Shown here piece by piece: positions 8,034-17,035 of a DNA stretch of 64,000 bases. Source of the stretch: Thiomargarita sp. (GTDB lineage Bacteria; Pseudomonadota; Gammaproteobacteria; Beggiatoales; Beggiatoaceae); contig DYNP01000003.1 of NCBI GenBank assembly GCA_020721005.1, positions 1 to 64,000 on the forward strand, given 5' to 3'. Position 1 is the stretch's first letter. Each line of letters begins with the position of its first letter. The notes under the pieces were generated by a model, which made no database searches, had not been told where the DNA came from, and saw only the letters and a program-made list of their open reading frames with translations. The position numbers and the translations under genes were made by a program.

Positions 8034-11000
8034 ATGTTTACGCCAATAACATATTTACTACTTAGTCTGCTGTCATTGATGTTACCCATTTCTGCGGCAA
8101 GTGCTGATTCTTGCCCCATGCCAACTGTAGACAGTGCACTTAACTTGACAATCCCTTGCGTTGGCGTAAATGGTCAACAATATGCGGTTGAACTCACTCA
8201 TATAGAGGATACTGAAGGAGACAAATATTGGCGTCTTCACAGCATCAGCGAATCCTCGTGTGACTGGAAAATAAATTTTTGTGCTACGGTAGATGAAATA
8301 CTGCAAGTCACGATCCCCAGTTTATCCTGGGAAGGAGTTGATAGCACTGTAAAATTGAGGAACTATCTTCCTTCCAACGCAACTCCGACCGACTTATTTT
8401 GGAAGTACGTTGAGCATGCACCTACCAAAACACTCTTAGGAGAGACAGATAATCCAGGGACTTTACACCCTTATCACGTCAGTGCTCCCGTTACTGGCAC
8501 TGGTAGGAAGCTGTTGGCAATATATATGGTCGGTAGCAACTTGGAAAGTGGAGCAAGTCAGGCTGCTACGTCGGACTTATTTGAACTCGTCGGGGGATAT
8601 CGTCAATTGACAGATCCCAAAATAGATATCATTGTCGCCTTTGGGGGGTCAACCAAAGACCATTGGCCAGGCATGAAGTTCGCCAATATCACGCAATTAC
8701 TCGAGGATGCCAATGATGCCCGTTTTGGTAACAATCAGGACTACCTCTATCGTTCAGACACTGCTAATATGGGGGATATCAGCTCCCTAAAACACTTTTT
8801 GAACTACTTGCGAGAATCCCATCTCAATTACGATCAACAATTCTTAGTATTTTGGGATCATGGCGCCTCCTATCGAGGATTCGGCAATGACGAATTTTAC
8901 AATATGAAACCCCTCTCATTACCGGATATTCAACGGGCATTGGCTGACAGTCAGCAACACTTCAATCTACTCGGATTTGACGCTTGTCTCATGGCCTCCT
9001 TGGAAACTGCCAAGTATACACATCAGTATGCCGATTACCTGTTGGCATCAGAAGACTTAGAGCCAGGGCATGGTTGGAATTGGACTGACGTGCTGCTTGC
9101 CTACGCCGACTACGATGACATCATCGCAAGGGGTAAAACCATCATTGACCACTATATTAAGGACAGCTCCCATGCGTACAAAAGCTCAGGAAAAACCCTC
9201 TCTTTGGCAGATCTTTCCGTTTTTCCCGAAGTCGAAGCGGCACTTTTGCCAATCCTAAAATGGCTGGCATCCAATTTAACTGCCAATGAGACCCCAATTG
9301 TGACGACATTATCAGAATCTTTACAAAATGTTCGTGGATACAGTAACTCTCACAATATCTCCTTGGATTTAAAAGATTTTTTAGTGCAATTAGAAAGTTT
9401 AACTCATGACATCACAATTGATCCCGTACTTAAAGAACAATTCACCATTCTGTTAGAAACCCTCAATCGCTACCTGATTTACAGTCGTCACGACGGCAGC
9501 CGCCCTTATTCGTATGGTACTAGCCTCGATCGGTTCGACAATGAACCGTACAAAGTGAGTTTACATGACAGTTTGTCTAACCTACAGCAGACTTGGAAAA
9601 CCTTCATGAGCCACGATCAAGAACCGCCACAACAGGTTGATTCTAGCTTAGACGTACAAATAACCGGCATTAGCAATGTCACTGCAGAAGAATTAAAACT
9701 TCTGCGTGATTATATTGAGGAAGGAACACTCACTGCAGAAAATCTACCTTGGTGGGAAATGGCCTATGAAATCATGGCAGATCCTCAAACTACTTTGGGA
9801 GAAAAGCTAACCATCATTGCCGCATTAGAAAATGATTCTAGCAAAAGCTTCAACGGAGATATAATTCGTCAGTACTATCTAAAAAAAGTGGAAATACTGC
9901 GTGTAGAAATATTACGTGGCGTAGAAATTAGCCGAGGGGTAGAATTATTGAGAAATCGACAGATAAATACCCGTTCAGCTCCCCGTTCTACCGTTGATTT
10001 CATCGCCAAACCGCTGGCTTTCACACCAGGAACGCGTCAAAATACAGAACGTACTCGTCAGATTGCTGACCTGCCCATTCCTGCAGAACGTGTTGCTTTT
10101 ACTGCAATAAGAGGTAACAATTCTTTGCCGGAGACCTCAAGAAGTGCAATAATTCTGCCTTTAACCGGCAGCGTCAGCAGTTTTGCCGACCAAACTAACC
10201 TCACATTAACGGCAGTGTACGGTACTATTTACCAAAATCCAGACACTGGACACGCCCAAGATTTCGACAGTTTTGCCGAATTAGAAGTATTCCCCACACA
10301 AGAAGCGGGAAGTTATTTTACCTACGCCTGGAATCGAATGTGGTATACAATTAAATACAGCCCAGAACATTCCTCTTTATGGATACCACTGCGTTTTTCT
10401 GAACACTTTTGGAAAGAAGGTACCGTCTATACCGTTTACACTGGTGAAATTCATTACCGCAATTGGCAATTTCACTATCCAACACCTGCCTCTGACGAAG
10501 AGGCTGAAATCCTTTGTACAGCCAAGGGATTAATTGCTAAGAACCAACGATGCTACCAAAGAGCCGTATTAGAACTGCAAGTTGACCCAAATAACTCCGT
10601 TGTTGCCCACTACGTGCGTCCCTACCAAATCATAGAACAGCAGACTTTATTTGATAAAGAGACATTCTCCTTGGCAGTGGGTGACGAAGTTTGGTTTCTA
10701 TTTGATTCCTTTGGACTAACCCCGGGATCATCGCCAATTCAGTTGGCAAATACATTTTCAGCCCCGGTCGTATTTACGCAACATCCAGTTTTTGCAGTAG
10801 AAATGATGACGGCAGTCAGTGCAACCACCTTAAAACCGAAAAAGTTTTATTACGCTATGCGGGCAACCGACAGTGCGGGTAACATCACTATAGGCGACTT
10901 ATTCCCCGCCAAAACACCGATGCCACCCTGCGCCAAGCTAGAAGAAACGGAAGAAACATTTAAGGAAATAGTGACGAATCTACTAAAAACCCCCTCGATA

Positions 11001-11270
11001 ACCTTTATCAGTCCGTTAGGTGAGGCATTGGATCAAGCAATGTCGACGATGATGGTAATAGCAGAAGCAGAAGAAAAACCTCCATTTTTGGAGGAGGTAG
11101 ATAAACTTTACGAAGCCTTGTACAATAAAAACACGCTTGATCTAGAAAGCTCTGATTGGGTCTGGGAAACCGTCGACTGGCATCAAGTTAAACTCGGAAT
11201 AGAGAGCATTTCTCCAATTTTGGAGAATATTACACAGCGGGAATGCAATCTCGACAAATCTTTAACATAA
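8034..11270 (+). CDS. Exported clostripain-family (C11) cysteine peptidase
   Basis: 1078 residues. Start ATG 8034 has GAGGAT just upstream, followed by a signal peptide cut near SAASA/DS. Residues ~160-430 carry the C11 hallmarks: LLAIYMVGSNLESGA strand, catalytic His276 in WDHGAS and catalytic Cys318 in FDACLMA, with DLEPGHGWNW after them. Clostripains cleave after arginine; whether this one does is unknown. The C-terminal half (to 1078) has no domain I recognise and includes a short imperfect repeat, VEILRVEILRGVEISRGVEL, near residue 620. It follows the four InlB-repeat genes on the same strand, so processing of secreted neighbours is a possible job. Its last 21 codons are part of a 215-bp tandem duplication, and a decayed relative lies at 17776-18275. 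Confidence 0.88.
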   Translation: MFTPITYLLLSLLSLMLPISAASADSCPMPTVDSALNLTIPCVGVNGQQYAVELTHIEDTEGDKYWRLHSISESSCDWKINFCATVDEILQVTIPSLSWEGVDSTVKLRNYLPSNATPTDLFWKYVEHAPTKTLLGETDNPGTLHPYHVSAPVTGTGRKLLAIYMVGSNLESGASQAATSDLFELVGGYRQLTDPKIDIIVAFGGSTKDHWPGMKFANITQLLEDANDARFGNNQDYLYRSDTANMGDISSLKHFLNYLRESHLNYDQQFLVFWDHGASYRGFGNDEFYNMKPLSLPDIQRALADSQQHFNLLGFDACLMASLETAKYTHQYADYLLASEDLEPGHGWNWTDVLLAYADYDDIIARGKTIIDHYIKDSSHAYKSSGKTLSLADLSVFPEVEAALLPILKWLASNLTANETPIVTTLSESLQNVRGYSNSHNISLDLKDFLVQLESLTHDITIDPVLKEQFTILLETLNRYLIYSRHDGSRPYSYGTSLDRFDNEPYKVSLHDSLSNLQQTWKTFMSHDQEPPQQVDSSLDVQITGISNVTAEELKLLRDYIEEGTLTAENLPWWEMAYEIMADPQTTLGEKLTIIAALENDSSKSFNGDIIRQYYLKKVEILRVEILRGVEISRGVELLRNRQINTRSAPRSTVDFIAKPLAFTPGTRQNTERTRQIADLPIPAERVAFTAIRGNNSLPETSRSAIILPLTGSVSSFADQTNLTLTAVYGTIYQNPDTGHAQDFDSFAELEVFPTQEAGSYFTYAWNRMWYTIKYSPEHSSLWIPLRFSEHFWKEGTVYTVYTGEIHYRNWQFHYPTPASDEEAEILCTAKGLIAKNQRCYQRAVLELQVDPNNSVVAHYVRPYQIIEQQTLFDKETFSLAVGDEVWFLFDSFGLTPGSSPIQLANTFSAPVVFTQHPVFAVEMMTAVSATTLKPKKFYYAMRATDSAGNITIGDLFPAKTPMPPCAKLEETEETFKEIVTNLLKTPSITFISPLGEALDQAMSTMMVIAEAEEKPPFLEEVDKLYEALYNKNTLDLESSDWVWETVDWHQVKLGIESISPILENITQRECNLDKSLT

Positions 11271-11636
11271 ATGAGGGAAAACCCTTTTAGAAGGGAAGCC
11301 CTCTTATGGAGTCGAGGCTTTAGCCGGCAGATTGGAGTGGAGGCTTTAGCCGGCCGGCCGTAAGCATCACCCCACACACTCAAATTGCGGCACACCTACC
11401 GCTGGCCGGCTAAAGCCTCCACATTTCTCCAATTTTGGAGAATATTACACAGCGGGAATGCAATCTCGACAAATCTTTAACATAAATGAGGGAAAACCCT
11501 TTTAGAAGGGAAGCCCTCTTATGGAGTCGAGGCTTTAGCCGGCAGATTGGAGTGGAGGCTTTAGCCGGCCGGCCGTAAGCATCACCCCACACACTCAAAT
11601 TGCGGCACACCTACCGCTGGCCGGCTAAAGCCTCCA
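11207..11636. repeat. 215-bp perfect tandem duplication
   Basis: Bases 11207-11421 are repeated at 11422-11636. The unit contains the last 21 codons and stop of the C11 peptidase, a short spacer and a hairpin-repeat copy. The second copy regenerates a full hairpin, while the first is cut within its right arm. The identity suggests a very recent event. About 1 kb from 11271 to 12234 has no gene: repeats to about 11900, then a hairpin-rich leader. Confidence 0.9.
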
Positions 11637-11642
11637 CTCCAA
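11547..11642. repeat. Hairpin-repeat unit
   Basis: TTGGAGTGGAGGCTTTAGCC starts the left arm and GGCTAAAGCCTCCACTCCAA ends the right arm, giving a stem of over 20 bp. The arms enclose a conserved loop containing GTAAGCATCACCCCACACAC and GCGGCACACCTACCGCTG. The same unit recurs at 11714-11809 and 18075-18170 and inverted inside 22818-23337. No coding frame; the small minus-strand frames across it are repeat shadows. Confidence 0.9.
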
Positions 11643-11713
11643 AACCGTTTAGCCTTGTGTGCAACATCCAGCTATAAATAAGGGAAAACCTTTTTTGGAG
11701 TAGAAAACTCCTT

Positions 11714-11809
11714 TTGGAGTGGAGGCTTTAGCCGGCCGGCCGTAAACATCACCCCACACACTCAAATTGCGGCACACCTAGCACTGGCCGGCTAAAGCCT
11801 CCACTCCAA
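11714..11809. repeat. Hairpin-repeat unit
   Basis: Same architecture as 11547-11642, with small loop differences (GTAAACATC, CCTAGCACTGG). It is preceded by AAACTCCTTT, which could serve as the A/T flank of a transcription-terminating hairpin for either strand. Confidence 0.88.
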
Positions 11810-11898
11810 AGTAGCTTAACTGAATAGCAATGCAGCTAAAGCCTCCACTCCAAAGTAGCTTAACTGAATGGCAATGCAGCTATCGCCTCCACTCCAAA
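11797..11898. repeat. 44-bp tandem repeats derived from the hairpin-repeat tail
   Basis: Units beginning GCCTCCACTCCAAAGTAGCT start at 11797 and 11841, with a third partial unit at 11885; each spans CTTAACTGAATRGCAATGCA. The same tail occurs after the hairpin at 18075-18170, linking the two regions. Confidence 0.8.
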
Positions 11899-12062
11899 AA
11901 CAGTACTAACACCTAAAGACAGAAACCCCCACTCCGACGTTTTGGTTGATTCAAGATTCAGTTTTTTATGAGCATTATTATACCGTTCATTCCAAAAAAA
12001 TAGCCGTTAGTCGGAAAATCAGGCTAAATTTTAACTTTTTTTAACTGCTCAACTCCTATAGC

Positions 12063-12193
12063 CAGTGAAAGAGCGTAATATTATTCGATGTACATCCTTC
12101 AAGCGAAAATTAAAGAAGGATGAAACACTGAATTTATACGCCCTTGAACCGTCTTTGCGAAAGCAAAGTTATATCCTTATTTTGAGGATATAA
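12063..12193 (+). promoter_or_regulatory. Structured leader candidate upstream of the giant adhesin gene
   Basis: Three consecutive hairpins lie here: CATCCTTC/GAAGGATG (12093-12100 with 12115-12122); CTTTGC-GAAA-GCAAAG (12153-12168, a GNRA tetraloop); and TTATATCCT/AGGATATAA (12169-12177 with 12185-12193). In addition CAGTG 12063-12067 could pair with CACTG 12126-12130, and GCGTA 12073-12077 with TACGC 12137-12141, which would cross as a pseudoknot. This suggests a folded 5' leader, possibly a riboswitch or thermosensor. I cannot match it to a known family and it lacks the conserved bases of the c-di-GMP-I class. Confidence 0.4.
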
Positions 12194-12234
12194 ACTTCAT
12201 TTTAAGTAATCACTGAGTCTTAAGGAATCAATGT

Positions 12235-12363
12235 ATGAGTTATCATGACCTTACAAGATCTGCCTTTGATAGTGGAGGCAGCGTACGAAAATCCTTCCGA
12301 GAAGTTGTCGGGGGGGGGGACTTTGTCCCTCTATTCTTAACAACCCTCCTGTCCATTCGTTGA
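12235..12363 (+). CDS. 42-codon leader frame ending after a G10 tract; possible phase-variable 5' end
   Basis: ATG at 12235 sits 8 bases after AAGGA (12222-12226), the best ribosome site in the region. The frame runs 42 codons through a G10 run (12310-12319) to TGA at 12361-12363, which overlaps the TTG start of the giant protein. Gain of one G (or loss of two) would join this frame to the downstream gene with no intervening stop, adding 42 residues ahead of the signal-like segment. It is either a coupled leader peptide, a phase-variable start, or a homopolymer sequencing error. Confidence 0.5.
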   Translation: MSYHDLTRSAFDSGGSVRKSFREVVGGGDFVPLFLTTLLSIR

Positions 12364-15300
12364 CTAAGAAGTTGTTGGCAGCGGGGTTGTATGGGTGCTT
12401 GGCGTGGTCGTCGATGGTGGCAGCACAGACGGCACTTCCTCCGCCACTTCCCCCGTCAATATACACTTTTGCGGAACCTGTAACAGGCAATCCAATCAAT
12501 GATACTGTTAACAATACAATTCTTCCTGTTAACGATACTCGGTTGGACCTTACTGGTGGCACCAACTTTACCTTGGCTGTTTGTGCTGAACAAACGCAAC
12601 GCAACGTCGGTTATGCCAGTGTCATCATGGCCAAGAGAAGACAATATCATGGTTGGATGCTTGGTCTTGAGGGTGCATCAGGAAATGCAGGCGATACTGG
12701 AATACTGAAATTTAAAACCCAAGGCACAACTGGCGATCCTTTGGTGTCTAATTTCAGTCTGGCCTTAAACACTCGATATCATATCGCGGTAGTTTTTAGT
12801 GGGGGTCAAGCCACTATTTTCATAGATGGCGAACGAGATGCAACTCGTGCTATACCAGCACCTACGGCACCACCAAATCCTGTCAATTTCCGAGTTGGTC
12901 ACGAAACAGCAGATGTCTTGATTGATGCTGGCCATCCTCAGCGTTGGCATGGTACTCTCAGAGACGTCAATGTCTTCAATATTGCCTTGAATCAAGAACA
13001 ACTCCAGGTATTGAGTGATCGATGCAATCCACCTCCTCCACCTCCTGTTCCTACTCCAGAATGTCGGGAGATTATCGGGGAGCAAATTGCTGCTGATGGC
13101 ACCGTAACCCAGCCAGGGGTTATCGAAAACCTATTGGCTTGTTACCCGCTGATTAACAACTTGCAAGACGGGCATGATACTACTCCTGGAGCCATTCTTC
13201 ATCATGGCGCTCTCAACGACAACGGTACGCAAAGACATGTAATTTACCAAGACCCTCAAGGCACCAGAGTTCGTCAAGCCATGTATTTTGATGGCAGTAC
13301 TTTTGTCGAGATTCCGATGCACCCGGAGTTTATGTTCAAGTCCGGCAAACCCTTTAGCTTTGCACTCTGGGCTGTTTTTGACAATAGCTTGCATTATAAT
13401 CCGTTGCTGAAGTTATCTGACACTGACGGCGCACCTCAGGCAGGTTTGGCCAAACGGCCTTATTTTGACCACCGAGGGAGAATCCTGGCACGGTTAGCGA
13501 CTGCTGCTAACCAAACCAATGTCTTTTCTGAAGAGCGTGGTGGCGAATTACTTAGAAATGATCAGTTAGAACATGAAAAGGCATGGATCCACATTGCTGG
13601 CGTATTTGATGGAGGAGAATTGACACTCTATGTGGATGGACAACCACAATGGTACCGTGATCAGAATGGGAGATGGTTAACCGCCAAACGCTTGCCCTTT
13701 TTTGACTTTGCTAATGGCACTGACATGAGATTACGCATTGGTGCTAATGCCAATCCATTGTTTCCAACTCGCCATAAAGGGTATATAAGCAGCGTTCTCA
13801 TTTATGACCGGGCTTTGGATAATGGTGAAGTTCAGACTCTCGCCGGTGCTACAGATGGTTTGGAAAACATACCTTTCGCAGATGACCCTTGTGTACATGC
13901 AGCCACCGTCACCTCTGACAAGGATGGTCAATGGCAAAATGGCGACACCTGGACGCCAGCTCGTCCTGGAGGTCCAGGACCCAATGATTGGGTACTCATC
14001 CGGGCATTTCATACCGTCACCATGCCTCCAGAAATGAGAGCGGCTGCTGACAGACGAAATGTCACTGGCCTGTGCATAGAAAGAGATGCAACGTTACAAA
14101 GTGCCCCCGGTGGTTCCGTAGCATTAACACCACAGTTTTTCCATAACCGTGGTAGAGTCAGAGGACAAGACGCTTCTCCAGTAGGAGGACGTGTGTTCAT
14201 TAATAATTCCCAATGGTTTGTCAACAATGGCAGAATCGTCTCTGGCAGTGGCAGTAAACCCGGGGCCCGTGGCGGTCGCATAATAATTAATGCGAACTTC
14301 ATTCGTAACTGGGGACGGATACAAGGTGGCGATGGCCAAGATGGCTTTTGCTGGCCAAATAAGATCAATGCCCAACCAGGTGGTTATGTCACCGTCAGAA
14401 CCAATGCTACCAATAGAAATTTCATCAACTTGGGACAAATTGTCGGCGGTAATGGCGGTGCTGTTCCCAAGGCTTGCCGAGAAGTCGGTCTAGTACCGGG
14501 TGTTGGCGGTTGGGTAGTTGCCAACGCGGGCCAACAACGTGGCATCATTCAAGGTCGCGGTGGAGTATGGGCGGATCCTGCCGAACTGATATTTGACGAT
14601 CGCACCCAAATCGATGGCGAAAATGTTTTCGTTGTGGCCGGTGAAGACAACACTATAGAAGCCAATAACTTACTCAGCGATGCGATTCTTGCTGAAAAAG
14701 TCTTAACAGTTGCTGTGGGTCCCGATGGCATCTTGGATCTCAGCCAAGTTGCTGATCAGTCTTTTAGAGCTGGAGAAGAAATCAAATTGTTTGTGGACGC
14801 TGGAAACTTATTGCTTCCCCCAGACAAAACTGTGGAAGATATATTTGACGCTCCAATTTTAACTCAATCTCGTGGCAAAGTGCTTTACTTTGCCACTTGG
14901 AACACTGAGGAAGTGGTCGCTGGTGAACCCAATGCCACCGTGACTTTACCATTGAATCTATTCAATGCAGGTCCCGCGGACGACACCTACACCATCACTG
15001 TTCAAGACAGTCAAGGCTGGTCATTATGCACCTTGCCTGCCACTGTCAGTTTAGACAGTCAAGCCGACACTGATTTAAATTGTGAACTGACTTTGCCAGA
15101 AACCACGGGCGTGAATAATGTGATCACCGTCACTGCCACTTCCGAAAATGATCCCGACATGCAAGCAATTGCAGAAATCGAAGTCTATGTGGGTGAATTG
15201 CCAACTCCACCGTTAGCACCAGCCAATGCCTTCCCTTATGCAGTTTCTGGTATGGTGATCAACTCGGAAGAACAACCGATTATGGGTGTCAAGATCCAGA

Positions 15301-16871
15301 TCGGTGAATTCACAGCCCTGACCGATGAAGATGGTTATTGGGAAATTGCTGAAGTGCCCGAAGGGAAATACCCGGTCATCGTCACCAAAGAGGGTTATTC
15401 CTTTGATTTTGAAAAAGAAGTTGAGGTGGGTAACAGCGACATGACTCTGGCAATCATCGGCAATTCCCTACTTGCTCTGAAAGTTCAAGCCCCCACTTTG
15501 GTTGAACAAAGAGCAGATATCACCTATCAATTCATCGTGGCCAATCAAGGCGAGGTGACAACCACTGGCATCACGTTAGCCCTAGAGCCTTCTTCAGATG
15601 TGACAATATTGAAACTGACCGGGGGAACGGGACTGAATTGCCAACTGGAAACTCTAAGTTGCACTTTATCCTCTTTACTCCCTGGAAAAACGGCCACCGC
15701 CACATTTGTGGTGAACAATATAGGCAAGGACACCTTGGCACATAAGGCTACTTTAAGTTCCCAAAATTATCCACCCGAGGTTCGTATCATTGAAACCAAA
15801 GTCAGACCTGACTTGTGGGTCAATGTCCGATGCCAACCCAACCCTGTGGTTATGTTGGAAAAGTTGCAATGTGTGGTCACGGTACAGCTCAATGACACAG
15901 CGGAAGAAACGGCTACGGGAATTCAGTTGTCTCTTCCCAAACCCATGGGTTTGGAAATCTTAGATGTCACAACCCCTGCTGGGAACAAGTGCGATTCTTC
16001 CAACTCCAACCTCATTTCTTGCACCTTGGCTGACCTTAACAAAGGCAAGTCCACGACAGTCACTCTTGACATGAAACTGTATGATGCGGGCATGTTACTG
16101 GTGAGACAACAGGGCATTACTTATGCCAACAATTACTCAAGCGATAATGGTGGTGGGAATGCCACGATATTTATTCCCGAACACATCAAAGCTGATCTAT
16201 TGGTACTGGTTGACACCACCGGCAGCATGCAAGTGGAATTGGACAGTGTCATCGCCGCCTTTAAACAATTCATCAGCAATCTACCTGACAGTCCGCCCTT
16301 AACCATGGCACTGATAGAATTTAAGGATGATGTCAGAGTGAAAGCATTCACTCAAAATCCCCAAATCCTATTGGAAGCTTTGGAAGGACTGGTTGTGGAA
16401 GGCGGTGGTTTGTGCCCAGAAGCCTCAGCAGAAGCCTTGGAAATTGCTTTGCGGCATGTGAAAGAAGGAGGCACTATCCTGTTATCCACGGATGCTTCTC
16501 CTTACCCAGAAACTGACCTAAATGCGTTGGGAACACTGATCAAGGAGAAAAAAGCTCAATTGCATACCATTATCTCCGGAGATTGCATGGTGACAGACAG
16601 CCAAAATGCAGTATCTGAAGACATGGAAGCCACTCCGGTAACCGAGGAAACTCAGGATTCTGAGACCTCAAACAATTCAGGAGAAGACTCAGGAACTGAA
16701 ACTTCAACCAATCCCGAGGAATCTCAGGAAACTGAAGGCTCAACCAGTCCCGAAGAATCTCAGACTGAAGGCTCAACCCAGTCTGGAGAAAATTTGGCAA
16801 CTGAAACTCCAAATGAAACAGTGACTGTTCCAGAAACAGTAAGTTCAGAAAATTCGGAGGAAAATCCATAA
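12360..16871 (+). CDS. Giant exported LamG / vWA adhesin-like protein
   Basis: 1503 residues counted from TTG 12360; this start has no clear ribosome site, and the real 5' end may be at 12235 (see leader frame). A signal peptide (KKLLAAGLYGCLAWSSMVAA) is followed by two LamG-like concanavalin folds (about 40-225 and 260-505), a glycine-rich stretch with NNGRI/RNWGRI repeats (about 590-760, probably beta-helical), an Ig-like domain, a carboxypeptidase-regulatory-type domain (VSGMVINSEEQPIMGVKIQI, about 960-1030), two DUF11-like domains, and a von Willebrand A domain with a MIDAS-type DTTGSM (Asp1285). The last ~80 residues are a Glu/Ser/Thr-rich tail with PEESQ/TEGS repeats. No wall anchor or autotransporter barrel is visible. 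Probably secreted or surface-held; adhesion is inferred. Confidence 0.85.
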   Translation: MTKKLLAAGLYGCLAWSSMVAAQTALPPPLPPSIYTFAEPVTGNPINDTVNNTILPVNDTRLDLTGGTNFTLAVCAEQTQRNVGYASVIMAKRRQYHGWMLGLEGASGNAGDTGILKFKTQGTTGDPLVSNFSLALNTRYHIAVVFSGGQATIFIDGERDATRAIPAPTAPPNPVNFRVGHETADVLIDAGHPQRWHGTLRDVNVFNIALNQEQLQVLSDRCNPPPPPPVPTPECREIIGEQIAADGTVTQPGVIENLLACYPLINNLQDGHDTTPGAILHHGALNDNGTQRHVIYQDPQGTRVRQAMYFDGSTFVEIPMHPEFMFKSGKPFSFALWAVFDNSLHYNPLLKLSDTDGAPQAGLAKRPYFDHRGRILARLATAANQTNVFSEERGGELLRNDQLEHEKAWIHIAGVFDGGELTLYVDGQPQWYRDQNGRWLTAKRLPFFDFANGTDMRLRIGANANPLFPTRHKGYISSVLIYDRALDNGEVQTLAGATDGLENIPFADDPCVHAATVTSDKDGQWQNGDTWTPARPGGPGPNDWVLIRAFHTVTMPPEMRAAADRRNVTGLCIERDATLQSAPGGSVALTPQFFHNRGRVRGQDASPVGGRVFINNSQWFVNNGRIVSGSGSKPGARGGRIIINANFIRNWGRIQGGDGQDGFCWPNKINAQPGGYVTVRTNATNRNFINLGQIVGGNGGAVPKACREVGLVPGVGGWVVANAGQQRGIIQGRGGVWADPAELIFDDRTQIDGENVFVVAGEDNTIEANNLLSDAILAEKVLTVAVGPDGILDLSQVADQSFRAGEEIKLFVDAGNLLLPPDKTVEDIFDAPILTQSRGKVLYFATWNTEEVVAGEPNATVTLPLNLFNAGPADDTYTITVQDSQGWSLCTLPATVSLDSQADTDLNCELTLPETTGVNNVITVTATSENDPDMQAIAEIEVYVGELPTPPLAPANAFPYAVSGMVINSEEQPIMGVKIQIGEFTALTDEDGYWEIAEVPEGKYPVIVTKEGYSFDFEKEVEVGNSDMTLAIIGNSLLALKVQAPTLVEQRADITYQFIVANQGEVTTTGITLALEPSSDVTILKLTGGTGLNCQLETLSCTLSSLLPGKTATATFVVNNIGKDTLAHKATLSSQNYPPEVRIIETKVRPDLWVNVRCQPNPVVMLEKLQCVVTVQLNDTAEETATGIQLSLPKPMGLEILDVTTPAGNKCDSSNSNLISCTLADLNKGKSTTVTLDMKLYDAGMLLVRQQGITYANNYSSDNGGGNATIFIPEHIKADLLVLVDTTGSMQVELDSVIAAFKQFISNLPDSPPLTMALIEFKDDVRVKAFTQNPQILLEALEGLVVEGGGLCPEASAEALEIALRHVKEGGTILLSTDASPYPETDLNALGTLIKEKKAQLHTIISGDCMVTDSQNAVSEDMEATPVTEETQDSETSNNSGEDSGTETSTNPEESQETEGSTSPEESQTEGSTQSGENLATETPNETVTVPETVSSENSEENP

Positions 16872-16896
16872 CGTTGAAACTTAGGCAATAAACCTT

Positions 16897-16930
16897 CCGG
16901 TAAAGTTGGCAAATTGGCTGACTTTACCGG
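16897..16930. terminator. Hairpin after the giant adhesin gene
   Basis: CCGGTAAAGT at 16897-16906 pairs perfectly with ACTTTACCGG at 16921-16930 (10 bp, 14-base loop), 26 bases after the stop. No T-run follows directly. Confidence 0.6.
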
Positions 16931-16989
16931 CAAAATCTTCTTCTAACGTGATTCGACGTAAATTCGTAGTATTGTTTTAAATCAATAAT

Positions 16990-17024
16990 ATAAGGCGCAA
17001 TAGCGTTAGCGTATTGCGCCTTAT
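16990..17024. terminator. REP-like palindrome between convergent genes
   Basis: ATAAGGCGCAATA at 16990-17002 and TATTGCGCCTTAT at 17012-17024 form a 13-bp perfect stem around GCGTTAGCG. It lies between two convergent genes and could terminate both; the GCGTTAGCG-centred form looks like an interspersed palindromic repeat. Confidence 0.65.
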
Positions 17025-17035
17025 ACCTAGAATCA

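Noticed and set aside
11183-11610. Two minus-strand frames of 66-70 codons with nearly identical proteins
   Set aside because: They are shadows of the tandem-duplicated hairpin repeat (the same peptide also appears at 17926-18126); no ribosome site or coding character.
12063-12193. c-di-GMP-I riboswitch
   Set aside because: The conserved loop bases of that class (GCAAACC, GACGCAAAGCC) are not present; kept only as an unassigned structured leader.
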